A stretch of DNA of 64,000 bases from Acidobacteriota bacterium. GTDB taxonomy: Bacteria; Acidobacteriota; Thermoanaerobaculia; UBA5066. The notes under the pieces are model-generated. The model did not search any database and had not been told where the DNA came from. It saw only the letters and a program-made list of their open reading frames with translations. The number at the start of each line of letters is the position of its first letter. Position 1 is the stretch's first letter. The stretch spans positions 1 through 64,000 of the forward strand of contig RHKY01000012.1 in assembly GCA_008363385.1 (NCBI GenBank), written 5' to 3'. Positions 31,569 to 40,360 of the stretch are shown here, piece after piece. The translations under genes and the position numbers were made by a program.

Positions 31569-32990
31569 CTACAGGTTCCTGAGGCGGTTTCTCAGGAGGA
31601 CGATCTCGAGCGCGGTGGCGGTCATCGTCGCGAGGCGCTTCAGCGGCGCCACCTCGGGGACCGACGCCCCCTCCGCCGCCTGGGCGAGGAGGAACAGGAC
31701 CGTCTTCCCCTTGAGGGTGACGGGGACGACGGCGATCGTGGCGGGCCACGGAACGCCGAGGGCGTCGAGGGTCTTCCTGTTCCCGGGCAGGTCGGGGCAA
31801 GGCCCCGCGTAGAAGCCCTCCGTGTTCCGGAGCGTCGCGAAGACCGACGCCTCCGAGAGGGGGAGCGCGAAGGACCGCAGCCCCTCGGGTGGCTCCGGCA
31901 TCGCGGCCCAGCCGAGGACCTCGGTGGCCTGGACGATGAAGAGGGCCGCGCGGGGGTGGAGCGCGGTCACCGACTCGAGGACGGCCTCGGCGATGTCGTC
32001 GCGGGACTCGGCCGAGCCGAGGCGCGTGACGAGGTCGAGAGAGGCGGGGGGCTCGGGCTCCGGCTCTGCCTCCTCCGCCTCCGGCTCCGCCTCCTCCGCG
32101 GCCGGGGCCGGGACGAAGCCGGTCGGCGGGGTCCTCGTGTCGACCTCGGGTGCGACCTGCACGGCCGGGGCAGCGGGAGGAGGCGCGGCCTCCTCTGCGG
32201 GCGAGGGAGAGGGCGGGGCGGGGGCTTCCTCGGAGACCGTGACCGCGCTGACGACGAAGGTCTCGAAGACGAGCTCGGGCTCGGCGAGCGCGGGGACCGG
32301 CGCCTCGCCGCCCCACGGGTCCTCCAGCGACTCCACCCCCGCGGGGGTGACGACCTCGGCGGCGGCCGGGCCCATCACCGCGGGAGGAGGGGGCGGCGGC
32401 GGGGGGCGGTACGTGACGACCGGCGGCGTGTAGACGGGCGGCGGAGGGGGGGTCGCCGCGGCCGCTGCGGCGGGGCGGGAGGGAGCCCCCTTCGGAGAGG
32501 CGGGAGCGGGCGCGGGCGCGGCCCGGTCGAGCTTCTCGCCCAGGGCGTGGAAGCGGGGGTCGGCGGGGAGGCCGTAGTGCTTCTCCAGGGCGAGGCGCAG
32601 GCGGAGCTCCAGCGCCACGTGCGGCACCACGCTCAGGCCGGTGAGGAAGGAGACCTCGTCGACGGCGGGCTTGTCCCGCGGGTCCCGCATCGCCACCGAC
32701 AGGCTGCGCCCCGATCGCGCGAACGGCACCGCGCAGAGCTTGCCGGCGAGCTTGGGGGGCATCAGCCGCAGGATGTCCGGCCGGATCTCCGCCAGGTCGC
32801 GCGAGCTCGCCGAGGGGACCTGCGACTGGACGGCGAGCGCGCGAAGGAGGAGCTCCTCCGAGACTCCGCCCACCTCGAGGACGGCCGTGCCGAACCGGAC
32901 GCCGCCCTTCGACCTCTGCGCGACCGCCTTCTCCCGGGCGTCGGCGGTCAGGGCGCGGGCGTTGACGAGGATGTCTCCGAGACGGTTCAT
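31569..32990 (-). CDS. MshEN-domain protein with poly-proline linker and GAF-like C terminus
   Basis: 473 residues. The first 140 match the N-terminal domain of type II secretion/pilus ATPases (RLGDILVNARAL, then RFGTAVLEVGGVSEELLLRA and SVAMRDPRDKPAVDEVSFLTG), a domain that binds cyclic di-GMP in MshE. No ATPase domain follows. Instead there is a linker of about 160 residues rich in Pro, Ala and Glu with an eight-proline run, then a GAF-like domain (from LDLVTRLGSAESRDDIAEAV). It may sense c-di-GMP or serve as a scaffold for pili or motility; partners are unknown. A TAATCT box lies seven bases before the ATG. Confidence 0.75.
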   Translation of the reverse strand: MNRLGDILVNARALTADAREKAVAQRSKGGVRFGTAVLEVGGVSEELLLRALAVQSQVPSASSRDLAEIRPDILRLMPPKLAGKLCAVPFARSGRSLSVAMRDPRDKPAVDEVSFLTGLSVVPHVALELRLRLALEKHYGLPADPRFHALGEKLDRAAPAPAPASPKGAPSRPAAAAAATPPPPPVYTPPVVTYRPPPPPPPPAVMGPAAAEVVTPAGVESLEDPWGGEAPVPALAEPELVFETFVVSAVTVSEEAPAPPSPSPAEEAAPPPAAPAVQVAPEVDTRTPPTGFVPAPAAEEAEPEAEEAEPEPEPPASLDLVTRLGSAESRDDIAEAVLESVTALHPRAALFIVQATEVLGWAAMPEPPEGLRSFALPLSEASVFATLRNTEGFYAGPCPDLPGNRKTLDALGVPWPATIAVVPVTLKGKTVLFLLAQAAEGASVPEVAPLKRLATMTATALEIVLLRNRLRNL

Positions 32991-33027
32991 CGTGACCAGA
33001 TTATCCGACCCGCGGCGCCGCGGCCGC

Positions 33028-33033
33028 TACAAT
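33028..33033 (+). promoter_or_regulatory. Putative leaderless -10 box of the B12-subunit gene
   Basis: TACAAT ends seven bases before the ATG at 33041, with no ribosome site between. It is the first gene of the acyl-CoA catabolism run. Confidence 0.45.
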
Positions 33034-33040
33034 CCCGCCG

Positions 33041-33454
33041 ATGAGCAGCCGGCCGATCCGAGTCCTGATCGCCAAGCCCGGCCTCGACGGGCACGACCGC
33101 GGCGCCAAGGTCGTCGCCCGGGCCCTCCGCGACGCCGGGATGGAGGTCGTCTACACGGGCCTCCGCCAGACCCCGGCGCAGGTCGCCGCGGCGGCGATCC
33201 AGGAGGACGTGGACGTCGTCGGCCTGTCGATCCTCTCCGGCGCCCACAACGTCCTCGTCCCCGAGACGCTGAAGGCGCTGGCGGCCGGGGGCGCAGAGGA
33301 GATCCGGGTCGTCGTCGGGGGGATCATCCCCGAGGAGGACGTCGCGGGCCTCGTGGCGCAGGGAGTCGCGGCCGTCTTCCTGCCCGGCACCCCCGCGGGC
33401 CAGATGGTGGAGACGATCCGCCGGCTCACCGGGCGGGTGCCGGCGGCCGGCTGA
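33041..33454 (+). CDS. Cobalamin-binding subunit of methylmalonyl-CoA mutase type
   Basis: 137 residues, only the B12 domain. [18 protein letters not shown] carries the D-x-H-x2-G motif whose histidine is the lower cobalt ligand. GLSILSGAH and [12 protein letters not shown] complete the base-off binding pocket. Length fits the separate small subunit that pairs with a catalytic large subunit in split mutases (methylmalonyl-, isobutyryl- or ethylmalonyl-CoA mutase). The large subunit is not in the window, so the substrate is undetermined, but the leucine/acyl-CoA neighbours fit methylmalonyl-CoA. Confidence 0.92.
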   Translation: MSSRPIRVLIAKPGLDGHDRGAKVVARALRDAGMEVVYTGLRQTPAQVAAAAIQEDVDVVGLSILSGAHNVLVPETLKALAAGGAEEIRVVVGGIIPEEDVAGLVAQGVAAVFLPGTPAGQMVETIRRLTGRVPAAG

Positions 33455-33466
33455 TCGGGCCCCGGG

Positions 33467-34204
33467 GTGCCGGCGAGCTTCCGCCCCGAGCCGACGCCGG
33501 ATCCGGCGCTGCGGCTCCTCCGCTTCGTCCCGGCCGACCGCCGCGGCGTCCTGGACGCCGACGCCTTCCGGTCGCTCGCGGAGGAGGCCGGGAGGGCGGC
33601 CTCCGACCCGACCGTGACCCTCGTCGCCCTCCTCGGCGCCCGGCCGGGCCTCTTCGGGGCCGGGGCCGACCTCGAGGAGATCGCCCGGATGGGCCCGGAG
33701 GAGGCCCGGACCTTCGCCCAGTCGGCCCGCGAGGTGCTCGCCGCCTGGGAGGCGCTCGCGGCGACGACGGTGGCGGTCGTCGAGGGGGCCTGCTACGGAG
33801 GGGCGCTCGACCTCGTGCTGGCGTGCGACCTCGTCGTGGCGCGCCCGTCCGCGCGCTTCGGGCACCCCGGGGTCCGGCGGGGGATCGTGACGGGCTGGGG
33901 GGGGACCGCGCGCGCCCGCCGGCGCCTCTCCGAGGCCGCCCTCCACCGCCTCTTCCTGGAGGGCGAGGACCTCACGGCGTCCCGCGCCCACGCCAACGGC
34001 CTCGTCGACCTGGTCGTCCACGAGGACGAGCCGGCCCTCGAGAGATGGCTCTCTCGCTGGGCCGGCCCCGAGGGGGAGCCGCTCCGGCGGCTGAAGTCCG
34101 TCTCGCGCGCCGTCGAAGGCCTCGCGCTCCCCCAGGCGCTCGTCGTCGAGGAGCGGCTGGGGGCGCTGCGGGAGGCGGATGGACGCCGGGCGGGGCGCCG
34201 CTAG
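33467..34204 (+). CDS. Enoyl-CoA hydratase/isomerase family protein
   Basis: 245 residues, GTG start 12 bases after the B12 gene. The crotonase oxyanion-hole regions are GLFGAGADLEEIARMG and EGACYGGALDLVLACDLVVA. The downstream glutamates expected near GVRRGIVTGWGGTARARRRL are not in the standard places (the loop has Arg and Gly where hydratases carry Glu), so the reaction may be isomerase-like or otherwise altered. It is shorter and more divergent than the second crotonase at 36680. It probably belongs to the acyl-CoA degradation operon, but the substrate cannot be named. Confidence 0.8.
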   Translation: MPASFRPEPTPDPALRLLRFVPADRRGVLDADAFRSLAEEAGRAASDPTVTLVALLGARPGLFGAGADLEEIARMGPEEARTFAQSAREVLAAWEALAATTVAVVEGACYGGALDLVLACDLVVARPSARFGHPGVRRGIVTGWGGTARARRRLSEAALHRLFLEGEDLTASRAHANGLVDLVVHEDEPALERWLSRWAGPEGEPLRRLKSVSRAVEGLALPQALVVEERLGALREADGRRAGRR

Positions 34205-34207
34205 AAT
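34202..34207 (+). promoter_or_regulatory. Putative leaderless -10 box of the carboxylase beta gene
   Basis: TAGAAT ends six bases before the GTG at 34214 and overlaps the stop codon of the preceding crotonase. A weak -35-like TGGACG lies 16 bases upstream, at 34180-34185. It could give an internal leaderless transcript. Confidence 0.45.
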
Positions 34208-34213
34208 CGCGCG

Positions 34214-35827
34214 GTGTCCGACGTCCTCGCCTCCCGGCTCGACCCGTCCTCCGCGGAGTTCCAGGAGAACGCCGCCCACCACCGCGCCCTCGCCGCCCGG
34301 CTGAGGGAGGAGATGGAGCGCGCGAGGGAGGGCGGGGGCCCCCGGGCGCAGGCGCGTCAGAAGGAGCTCGGGAAGCTGCCGACGCGCGAGCGGATCGAGC
34401 GCCTCCTCGACCCCGGGACGGCGTTCCTGGAGGTCGCCCCGCTCGCCGGTCACGGCCTGTACGAGGGAGTCCCCGCGGGGGCGGGCCTCGTCACCGGCAT
34501 CGGGCGTGTCTCGGGCCGCGAGGCGATGGTGGTCGCCAACGACCCGACCGTGAAGGGGGGGACCTACTTCCCGGTCACGGTCAGGAAGCACCTGCGCGCC
34601 CAGGAGATCGCGCTCGAGAACCGCCTCCCGTGCGTCTACCTCGTCGACTCCGGCGGCGCGTTCCTCCCGCTCCAGGCCGAGGTCTTCCCGGACCGCGACC
34701 ACTTCGGCCGGATCTTCTACAACCAGGCCCGGATGTCCGCCGAGGGGCTGGCGCAGGTCGCCGCCGTCCTCGGCTCGTGCACGGCGGGCGGAGCCTACGT
34801 CCCCGCGATGTCCGACGAGACCGTCATCGTGAAGGGGAAGGGGACGATCTTCCTCGGCGGGCCGCCGCTCGTGAAGGCGGCCACCGGCGAGGAGGTGACG
34901 CCCGAGGAGCTGGGGGGCGGGGACGTCCACACCCGGATCTCGGGCGTCGCCGACCACCTCGCCGAGGACGACGAGGACGCGATCCGCAAGGTCCGCGAGA
35001 TCGTCGAGCGCCTCAACACGCGCAAGTCGTTCGACGCCGACCTGGCCCCTCCCGAGGACCCGCTCTACCCGCCCGAGGAGGTGTACGGCGTCCTGCCGCG
35101 CGACCTGAGGAAGCCGTACGACGTGCGGGAGCTCCTCGCCCGCCTCCTGGACGGCTCGCGCCTCCACGAGTTCAAGCCGCGCTACGGCGCCACGCTCGTC
35201 ACCGGCTTCGGCCGGGTCCTCGGCTTCCCGGTGGCGGTCCTCGCCAACAACGGCGTCCTCTTCTCCGAGTCGGCCCTGAAGGCGACCCACTTCATCGAGA
35301 TGGCCGCGCAGCGGCGCATCCCGCTCCTCTTCCTCCAGAACATCACCGGCTTCATGGTGGGGAAGGCCTACGAGCAGGGAGGGATCGCCAAGGACGGGGC
35401 CAAGATGGTCCACGCCGTCGCCAACGCCGCCGTCCCGAAGCTGACCGTCCTCGTCGGGGGGTCCTTCGGCGCCGGGAACTACGGGATGTGCGGCCGCGCC
35501 TACCAGCCCCGTTTCCTCTGGTCCTGGCCCAACTCGCGGATCAGCGTGATGGGGGGCGAGCAGGCCGCCGGCGTCCTGGCCACCGTGAAGGACGACCAGC
35601 GCGCCCGCGAGGGCCTCCCGCGGATGACGCCGGAGGAGGCGGCCGCGTTCAAGCGCCCCACGCTCGAGAAGTACGAGACGGAGGGGAACCCCTACTACGC
35701 CACGGCGCGGCTGTGGGACGACGGGATCCTCGACCCGAAGGAGACCCGGACCGTCCTGGGGCTGGCCCTCTCGGCCACCGCGAACGCCCCGGCGCCCGAG
35801 ACGCGGTTCGGCGTCTTCCGGATGTAG
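34214..35827 (+). CDS. Acyl-CoA carboxylase beta subunit, probably methylcrotonyl-CoA carboxylase
   Basis: 537 residues, the usual length of MccB/LiuB. The two crotonase-like carboxyltransferase halves carry [20 protein letters not shown] and [19 protein letters not shown] in the N half, and [39 protein letters not shown] and [20 protein letters not shown] in the C half. These strings are typical of methylcrotonyl- rather than propionyl-CoA carboxylase. The enzyme carboxylates 3-methylcrotonyl-CoA in leucine breakdown with the biotin carboxylase and carrier encoded 1.7 kb downstream. The LiuC-like hydratase and HMG-CoA lyase genes nearby support this. Confidence 0.92.
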   Translation: MSDVLASRLDPSSAEFQENAAHHRALAARLREEMERAREGGGPRAQARQKELGKLPTRERIERLLDPGTAFLEVAPLAGHGLYEGVPAGAGLVTGIGRVSGREAMVVANDPTVKGGTYFPVTVRKHLRAQEIALENRLPCVYLVDSGGAFLPLQAEVFPDRDHFGRIFYNQARMSAEGLAQVAAVLGSCTAGGAYVPAMSDETVIVKGKGTIFLGGPPLVKAATGEEVTPEELGGGDVHTRISGVADHLAEDDEDAIRKVREIVERLNTRKSFDADLAPPEDPLYPPEEVYGVLPRDLRKPYDVRELLARLLDGSRLHEFKPRYGATLVTGFGRVLGFPVAVLANNGVLFSESALKATHFIEMAAQRRIPLLFLQNITGFMVGKAYEQGGIAKDGAKMVHAVANAAVPKLTVLVGGSFGAGNYGMCGRAYQPRFLWSWPNSRISVMGGEQAAGVLATVKDDQRAREGLPRMTPEEAAAFKRPTLEKYETEGNPYYATARLWDDGILDPKETRTVLGLALSATANAPAPETRFGVFRM

Positions 35828-35829
35828 CG

Positions 35830-36675
35830 ATGACGAGTGCCCGCTCCCTGGCCCCCCCTTCCCTCCTGCTGGCCGCCCTCCTCGCGTTGCCCGCCGCCCC
35901 GGCGGAGCGCGAGGTCGGCTCCGTCGAGCGGCTGGAGCTCACCTCCCTGACCCGCGAGCGCGCGGGGGTCTGGGCCCGGACGCGGCTGCCTCGCGCGGCG
36001 AAGGGGGCCCGGCAGACCTTCGACGGCGAGGTGACGGTCGCCAACGTGAGGCTCCCGGTCGGGCAGCCGGTGACGGTCGCCGTCCAGGAGCGGCCCACGG
36101 GCGCCGAGGCCGTCTTCCTCCTCGACATCGACCTCCGGAAGGTCCCCGAGGAGCTGGTCACGAGGATGGGGACGCACGCGGTCGACCCCGTCCTCACCGG
36201 GCGGCTCCGCGGCGACGGCGGCACGGAGGTGCCGGTCCACGCCGTGGGGGTGATCCGGTTCGGGACGCCGCAGCTGGTCGCCCCCGCCTCGAACGCAACG
36301 AGGTTCGTCCGGTACGCGGGCGCGCGCCTGTCCGGCCTCGGCCTGGCCGAGTCGACCGGGGAGGCGCGCGCGTTCGTCTACAACCCCTTCGGGTTCCCCC
36401 TCGACGTCCGCTCGCTCTCCTACTCGCTCTGGCTCGGCGAGCGGCGGGTGGTGACGGGGGAGCTGCGCGGGATCCGCCTCCACCCGGCGCGCGAGAACGA
36501 GGTCCGGATCCCCCTTAGGGCCCTGAACTCCGACCTCGTGGCCGCGGCCGGTCAGGCGGTCCTGGCCGGCGGCGAGCTGGACGGGGAGCTGATGGCCCAG
36601 GTCGAGCTGAAGGCCGGGCGGGACGGCGTCACGTTCCCGCTGAAGCTTCCGGGGAAGGTCCGGCTGGTGCGGTGA
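35830..36675 (+). CDS. Exported LEA14/WHy-domain protein
   Basis: 281 residues. A signal peptide (PPSLLLAALLALPAAPAE) ends near residue 26. Two similar beta-sandwich halves follow; the second contains VYNPFGFPLDVRSLSYSLWL and the first VTVANVRLPVGQPVTVAVQE, as in the water-stress/hypersensitive-response (LEA type 2) domain. Such proteins are thought to protect membranes or proteins under stress or to assist outer-membrane lipid trafficking. Its place between carboxylase beta and LiuC, with 2- and 4-base gaps, is odd for a periplasmic protein in a catabolic operon. The role in this operon is unknown. Confidence 0.7.
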   Translation: MTSARSLAPPSLLLAALLALPAAPAEREVGSVERLELTSLTRERAGVWARTRLPRAAKGARQTFDGEVTVANVRLPVGQPVTVAVQERPTGAEAVFLLDIDLRKVPEELVTRMGTHAVDPVLTGRLRGDGGTEVPVHAVGVIRFGTPQLVAPASNATRFVRYAGARLSGLGLAESTGEARAFVYNPFGFPLDVRSLSYSLWLGERRVVTGELRGIRLHPARENEVRIPLRALNSDLVAAAGQAVLAGGELDGELMAQVELKAGRDGVTFPLKLPGKVRLVR

Positions 36676-36679
36676 GGGC

Positions 36680-37486
36680 GTGAGCGAGGCGCCCCCCTTC
36701 ACCACGGTCCGCCTCGAGCGGGCGGCGGACCCGCGGGTGGCCCGCGTCGTCCTCTGCCGGCCCGACCTGAGGAACGCCTTCGACGACGTCCTGATCGCCG
36801 AGCTGACGGCCGCCTTCGAGCGGCTCTCGGCCGACGCAGAGCTCCGGGTCGTCGTCCTGGCGGGGGAGGGAAAGGCCTTCTGCGCCGGGGCGGACCTGAA
36901 CTGGATGAAGAGGATGGTCTCGTACGGTCCGGAGGAGAACCGCCGCGACTCGCGTGCCCTGGCCGGCCTCTTCCGGACGATCGACGCCTGCCCGAAACCG
37001 GTGGTCTGCCGGGTCCAGGGCGCAGCGCTGGGAGGCGGAACCGGCCTCGTCGCCGTCTGCGACGTGGCCGTCGCCGCCGAGGGGACCGTCTTCGGGACGA
37101 CGGAGGTCCGCCTCGGGATCGTCCCGGCGGTGATCTCCCCGTACGTCGTCCGTCGGATCGGCGAGGGGAACGCCCGCTACTGGTTCCTCACCGGCGAACG
37201 CGTCGACGCCGAGTCGGCCCTGCGCGCCGGGCTCGTCCACCGCGTGGTCCCGCCCGAGCGCCTCGACGCGGCCGTCGAGGAGGCCGTCGTCTCCCTCCTC
37301 CTGGGGGGGCCCGAGGCCCAGGCCGTGAGCAAGAGCCTGGCCCGGACGGCCGGGCGGCTGCCCCTGGAGGCGGCCGAGCCCTGGACCGTCGAGACGATCG
37401 TGGAGCGCCGGGTGTCGGCCGAGGGCCAGGAGGGGATGCGGGCCTTCCTGGAGAAGCGGCTCCCGGCCTGGGCGCACAGGGGATGA
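36680..37486 (+). CDS. liuC: Methylglutaconyl-CoA hydratase-type crotonase
   Basis: 268 residues from a GTG. The oxyanion loop [13 protein letters not shown] is a diagnostic variant of methylglutaconyl-CoA hydratases (LiuC/AUH), and [20 protein letters not shown] plus [19 protein letters not shown] carry the second oxyanion glycine and the catalytic glutamate. It hydrates 3-methylglutaconyl-CoA to HMG-CoA, between the carboxylase and the lyase of this cluster. It is separated by four bases from the biotin carboxylase gene. Confidence in the subfamily rests on the DLNWM motif and the operon. Confidence 0.9.
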   Translation: MSEAPPFTTVRLERAADPRVARVVLCRPDLRNAFDDVLIAELTAAFERLSADAELRVVVLAGEGKAFCAGADLNWMKRMVSYGPEENRRDSRALAGLFRTIDACPKPVVCRVQGAALGGGTGLVAVCDVAVAAEGTVFGTTEVRLGIVPAVISPYVVRRIGEGNARYWFLTGERVDAESALRAGLVHRVVPPERLDAAVEEAVVSLLLGGPEAQAVSKSLARTAGRLPLEAAEPWTVETIVERRVSAEGQEGMRAFLEKRLPAWAHRG

Positions 37487-37490
37487 GCCG

Positions 37491-38972
37491 ATGACGACAC
37501 CGGCTCGACCCATCCGGAAGCTCCTCGTGGCCAACCGCGGCGAGATCGCCGTCCGCGTCCTCCGCGCCTGCCGGACCCTCGGCATTCCGACCGTGGCCGT
37601 CTACTCGGACGCCGACGAGCGCTCCCGGCACGTCGGGATGGCCGACGAGGCCGTCCGGATCGGCCCCGCCCCCGCGCGGGAGTCGTACCTGGACGCCGGG
37701 CGGATCCTCCAGGCCGCCGAGGCCACCGGCGCCGACGCGGTCCACCCGGGCTTCGGCTTCCTCTCGGAGAACGCCGGCTTCGCCCGGCGCGTGGAGGCCG
37801 CGGGGCTGGTCTGGGTCGGCCCCCCCGCGGAGGCGATCGAGGCCATGGGGTTGAAGATCGGGTCGCGCGAGCGGATGCGCGCGGCAGGCGTCCCCGTCGT
37901 CCCCGGGACCCACGACCTCACGGACCCGGCGGAGCAGCTCCGCGTCGGACTCCCGTGCGTCGTGAAGGCCTCGGCCGGGGGCGGCGGGAAGGGGATGAGG
38001 GTCGTCCGCGACCCGGCCGACCTCCCGGCCGCGATCGCCTCGTGCCGGCGGGAGGCCGAGGCGGCCTTCGGGGACGGCACGCTCTACCTCGAGCGCTACC
38101 TCGAGCGGCCGCGGCACGTGGAGGTCCAGGTGATCGCGGACCGTCACGGGCGCGTCGCCTCCCTCGGCGAGCGGGACTGCTCCCTCCAGCGCCGCCACCA
38201 GAAGGTCGTCGAGGAGGCGCCGTCTCCGGCGGTCGACCCCTCGCTCCGCGAGCGCCTCTCGGCGGCAGCGGTGGCCGCGGCCCGGGCCGTGGGATACGTC
38301 AACGCGGGGACGGTGGAGTTCCTCCTCTCGCCCTCCGGCGAGTTCTTCTTCCTGGAGATGAACACCCGCCTGCAGGTGGAGCACCCGGTCACGGAGGAGG
38401 CCTACGGCGTCGACCTCGTCGCGCTGCAGCTCTCGGTGGCCGCGGGGGAGCCGCTCCCCCCGGACCTGCCTTCGGCCCCGCGCGCCCACGCCATCGAGGC
38501 CCGGATCTACGCCGAGGACCCGGAGGCCGGGTTCCTCCCCCAGACCGGGCGTGTCCTGGCCTACCGCGAGCCCTCGGGCCCGGGGGTGAGGATCGACTCC
38601 GGGATCGAGCCGGGCTCCGAGGTGGGGGTGCACTACGACCCGATGCTGGCCAAGCTGATCGCCCGGGGGGCGACGCGGGAGGAGGCGAGGCTTCGGCTGG
38701 TCGCGGCCCTGTCGGAGCTCGTGGTCCTCGGCGTCACGACGAACGTCTCGTACCTGAAGCGGGTCCTCTCGACCGAAGAGTTCCGGAGGGGGGAGGCCGA
38801 CACGGGCTTCCTGGAGCGAAGCGTCCTGCCGCCGCCGCCCGAGCCGTCGGAGGCCGCCTTCCTCGCCGCGGCCACGCTCTTCGCCGGAGCGGCGCCCGCC
38901 GAGGGCTCCTCGCCCGCGCCATCTCGCTTCCCCGACCCCTTCGCCGCCGGGAGGTTCCGCCTGTCGTCATGA
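37491..38972 (+). CDS. Biotin carboxylase subunit of methylcrotonyl-CoA carboxylase
   Basis: 493 residues. The biotin carboxylase fold is complete: [18 protein letters not shown] at the N terminus, the ATP-grasp glycine loop [28 protein letters not shown], the catalytic [18 protein letters not shown], and [14 protein letters not shown]. It ends about 45 residues after the core (Pro/Ala-rich tail), without the BT and biotinyl domains that complete MccA in other bacteria. The carrier is instead the next gene, overlapping by ATGA. It carboxylates biotin with ATP and bicarbonate. Confidence 0.9.
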   Translation: MTTPARPIRKLLVANRGEIAVRVLRACRTLGIPTVAVYSDADERSRHVGMADEAVRIGPAPARESYLDAGRILQAAEATGADAVHPGFGFLSENAGFARRVEAAGLVWVGPPAEAIEAMGLKIGSRERMRAAGVPVVPGTHDLTDPAEQLRVGLPCVVKASAGGGGKGMRVVRDPADLPAAIASCRREAEAAFGDGTLYLERYLERPRHVEVQVIADRHGRVASLGERDCSLQRRHQKVVEEAPSPAVDPSLRERLSAAAVAAARAVGYVNAGTVEFLLSPSGEFFFLEMNTRLQVEHPVTEEAYGVDLVALQLSVAAGEPLPPDLPSAPRAHAIEARIYAEDPEAGFLPQTGRVLAYREPSGPGVRIDSGIEPGSEVGVHYDPMLAKLIARGATREEARLRLVAALSELVVLGVTTNVSYLKRVLSTEEFRRGEADTGFLERSVLPPPPEPSEAAFLAAATLFAGAAPAEGSSPAPSRFPDPFAAGRFRLSS

Positions 38973-39355
38973 AGCTGCGCGCAACGGGAACGGGGGCCGA
39001 ACGGGACGTCGAGCGGCCGCCCGCGCACCTCCCGCCCGACGTCGTCGCCGTCCGGGACGGGAAATCGGTCTGGGTCCACCACCGCGGCGAGAGCTGGCGG
39101 ATCGAGCGCGCCGTTGCCCGGCCTGCCGGGGCGCCGGAGGAGGAGCACGACCTCTTCGCGCCGATGCCGGGAAAGGTCGTCCGCGTCCTCGTGGCCGAAG
39201 GGGAGGAGGTCCGGCGGGGGACCCCGCTCCTGCTCCTGGAGGCCATGAAGATGGAGCACGAGATCCGTTCCCCCCGGGACGGCAAGGTCGCGAAGCTGTT
39301 CCGATCGCAAGGGGAGATGGTGGCTCTCGGGGACCCGCTGGTGGAGATCGGTTGA
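38969..39355 (+). CDS. Biotin carboxyl carrier protein
   Basis: 128 residues. The biotinylation motif [15 protein letters not shown] is near residue 95, inside a lipoyl/biotinyl fold that begins [20 protein letters not shown]. The N-terminal 55 residues ([19 protein letters not shown]) form a small beta-rich region that probably corresponds to the BT domain bridging carboxylase and transferase subunits. The start overlaps the biotin carboxylase stop (ATGA) and the stop overlaps the lyase start (TTGA), so all three are coupled. This is the detached C-terminal third of MccA. Confidence 0.9.
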   Translation: MKLRATGTGAERDVERPPAHLPPDVVAVRDGKSVWVHHRGESWRIERAVARPAGAPEEEHDLFAPMPGKVVRVLVAEGEEVRRGTPLLLLEAMKMEHEIRSPRDGKVAKLFRSQGEMVALGDPLVEIG

Positions 39356-40290
39356 CCACCGCCCCCGGCCCGGGACGCGTCGTCGTCGTGGAGGTCGGAC
39401 CCCGGGACGGGCTGCAGAACGAGCCGGCCCCGGTCTCGACCACGTCCAAGGTGGCGTTCGTCGAGGCGCTGGCCGAGGCCGGGCTTCCCGTCGTCGAGGT
39501 GACGGCCTTCGTCTCGCCGAGGGCCATCCCCCGCCTGGCCGACAGCGACGAGGTGTTCCGGCGCGTGACCAAGCGGCCGGGGACCCGGTACCCGGTCCTC
39601 GTCCCGAACGCCCGGGGGATGGCCCGCGCGCTCTCGGCGGGCGCTCGCGAGGTGGCCGTCTTCACTGCCGCATCCGAGACGTTCAACCGCAGGAACATCA
39701 ACGCCTCGATCGAGGAGTCGTTCGAGAGGTTCCGGCCGGTCTTCGAGCTGGCCAGGGCCGAGGGCGTTTGGGTCCGCGGCTACGTCTCCTGCGCGTTCGG
39801 GTGCCCCTACGAGGGGCGCGTCGACCCGGCCGGGGTCGCCCGGGTCTCGGCCCGCCTCGTCGAGGCGGGGTGCGAGGAGGTCTCGATCGGCGACACGATC
39901 GGGGTCGGCGTCCCGACTCAGGTGGCCGAGGTCGTCGGCCGGACCGTGGAGGCGGGCGTCGGCGTGGAGCGGCTGGCCCTCCACATGCACGACACGCGAG
40001 GCACCGCCCTGGCCAACGTCGCCGAGGGGCTGAGGCAGGGGATCCGAGTCTTCGACGCCTCCGCGGGCGGCCTCGGCGGCTGCCCGTACGCCCCGGGCGC
40101 CTCCGGGAACCTGGCCACGGAGGACCTCCTCTACCTCCTCCACGGCACGGGCCACGAGACCGGCGTCGACCTAGCCGCGGTCGCCGAGGCGAGCCGAAGG
40201 CTCGCGGCCGAGATCGGGCGCCCTCCGGCGTCGCGCGTCTGGCGTGCGCTCTCGGCCGCCGAACGCCCGTCCCGGCCGTCCGTCGATTGA
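39352..40290 (+). CDS. mvaB: Hydroxymethylglutaryl-CoA lyase
   Basis: 312 residues, TTG start overlapping the carrier stop. It cleaves HMG-CoA to acetoacetate and acetyl-CoA, the last step of leucine degradation. Visible: VEVGPRDGLQNEPAPVSTT (metal Asp and catalytic Arg), FTAASETFNRRNINAS, the metal ligands in ALHMHDTRGTALANV, and the cysteine loop GGCPYAPGASGNLATED near residue 245. Length is standard. A GC-rich inverted repeat follows the stop. Confidence 0.95.
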   Translation: MTTAPGPGRVVVVEVGPRDGLQNEPAPVSTTSKVAFVEALAEAGLPVVEVTAFVSPRAIPRLADSDEVFRRVTKRPGTRYPVLVPNARGMARALSAGAREVAVFTAASETFNRRNINASIEESFERFRPVFELARAEGVWVRGYVSCAFGCPYEGRVDPAGVARVSARLVEAGCEEVSIGDTIGVGVPTQVAEVVGRTVEAGVGVERLALHMHDTRGTALANVAEGLRQGIRVFDASAGGLGGCPYAPGASGNLATEDLLYLLHGTGHETGVDLAAVAEASRRLAAEIGRPPASRVWRALSAAERPSRPSVD

Positions 40291-40315
40291 CCGCCTCCGG
40301 GGGCGGTCTTAGACT
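40287..40315 (+). promoter_or_regulatory. Promoter of the REC gene coinciding with an mvaB-end hairpin
   Basis: TTGACC (40287-40292), 17 bases, TAGACT (40310-40315). The spacer is largely occupied by a hairpin (arms GACCGCC and GGCGGTC, 40289-40308) beginning in the mvaB stop. The same bases may serve as weak terminator for mvaB and promoter for the REC gene, whose GAGGAGAGG site and ATG follow about 35-45 bases downstream. Confidence 0.55.
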
Positions 40316-40360
40316 CGCCGCACGATCGGCGAACGGTCCCGGGCCGTGCGAGGAGAGGCA

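Noticed and set aside
31569-32990. Type II secretion or pilus assembly ATPase
   Set aside because: Only the N-terminal domain is present; there is no Walker A, Asp box or Walker B.
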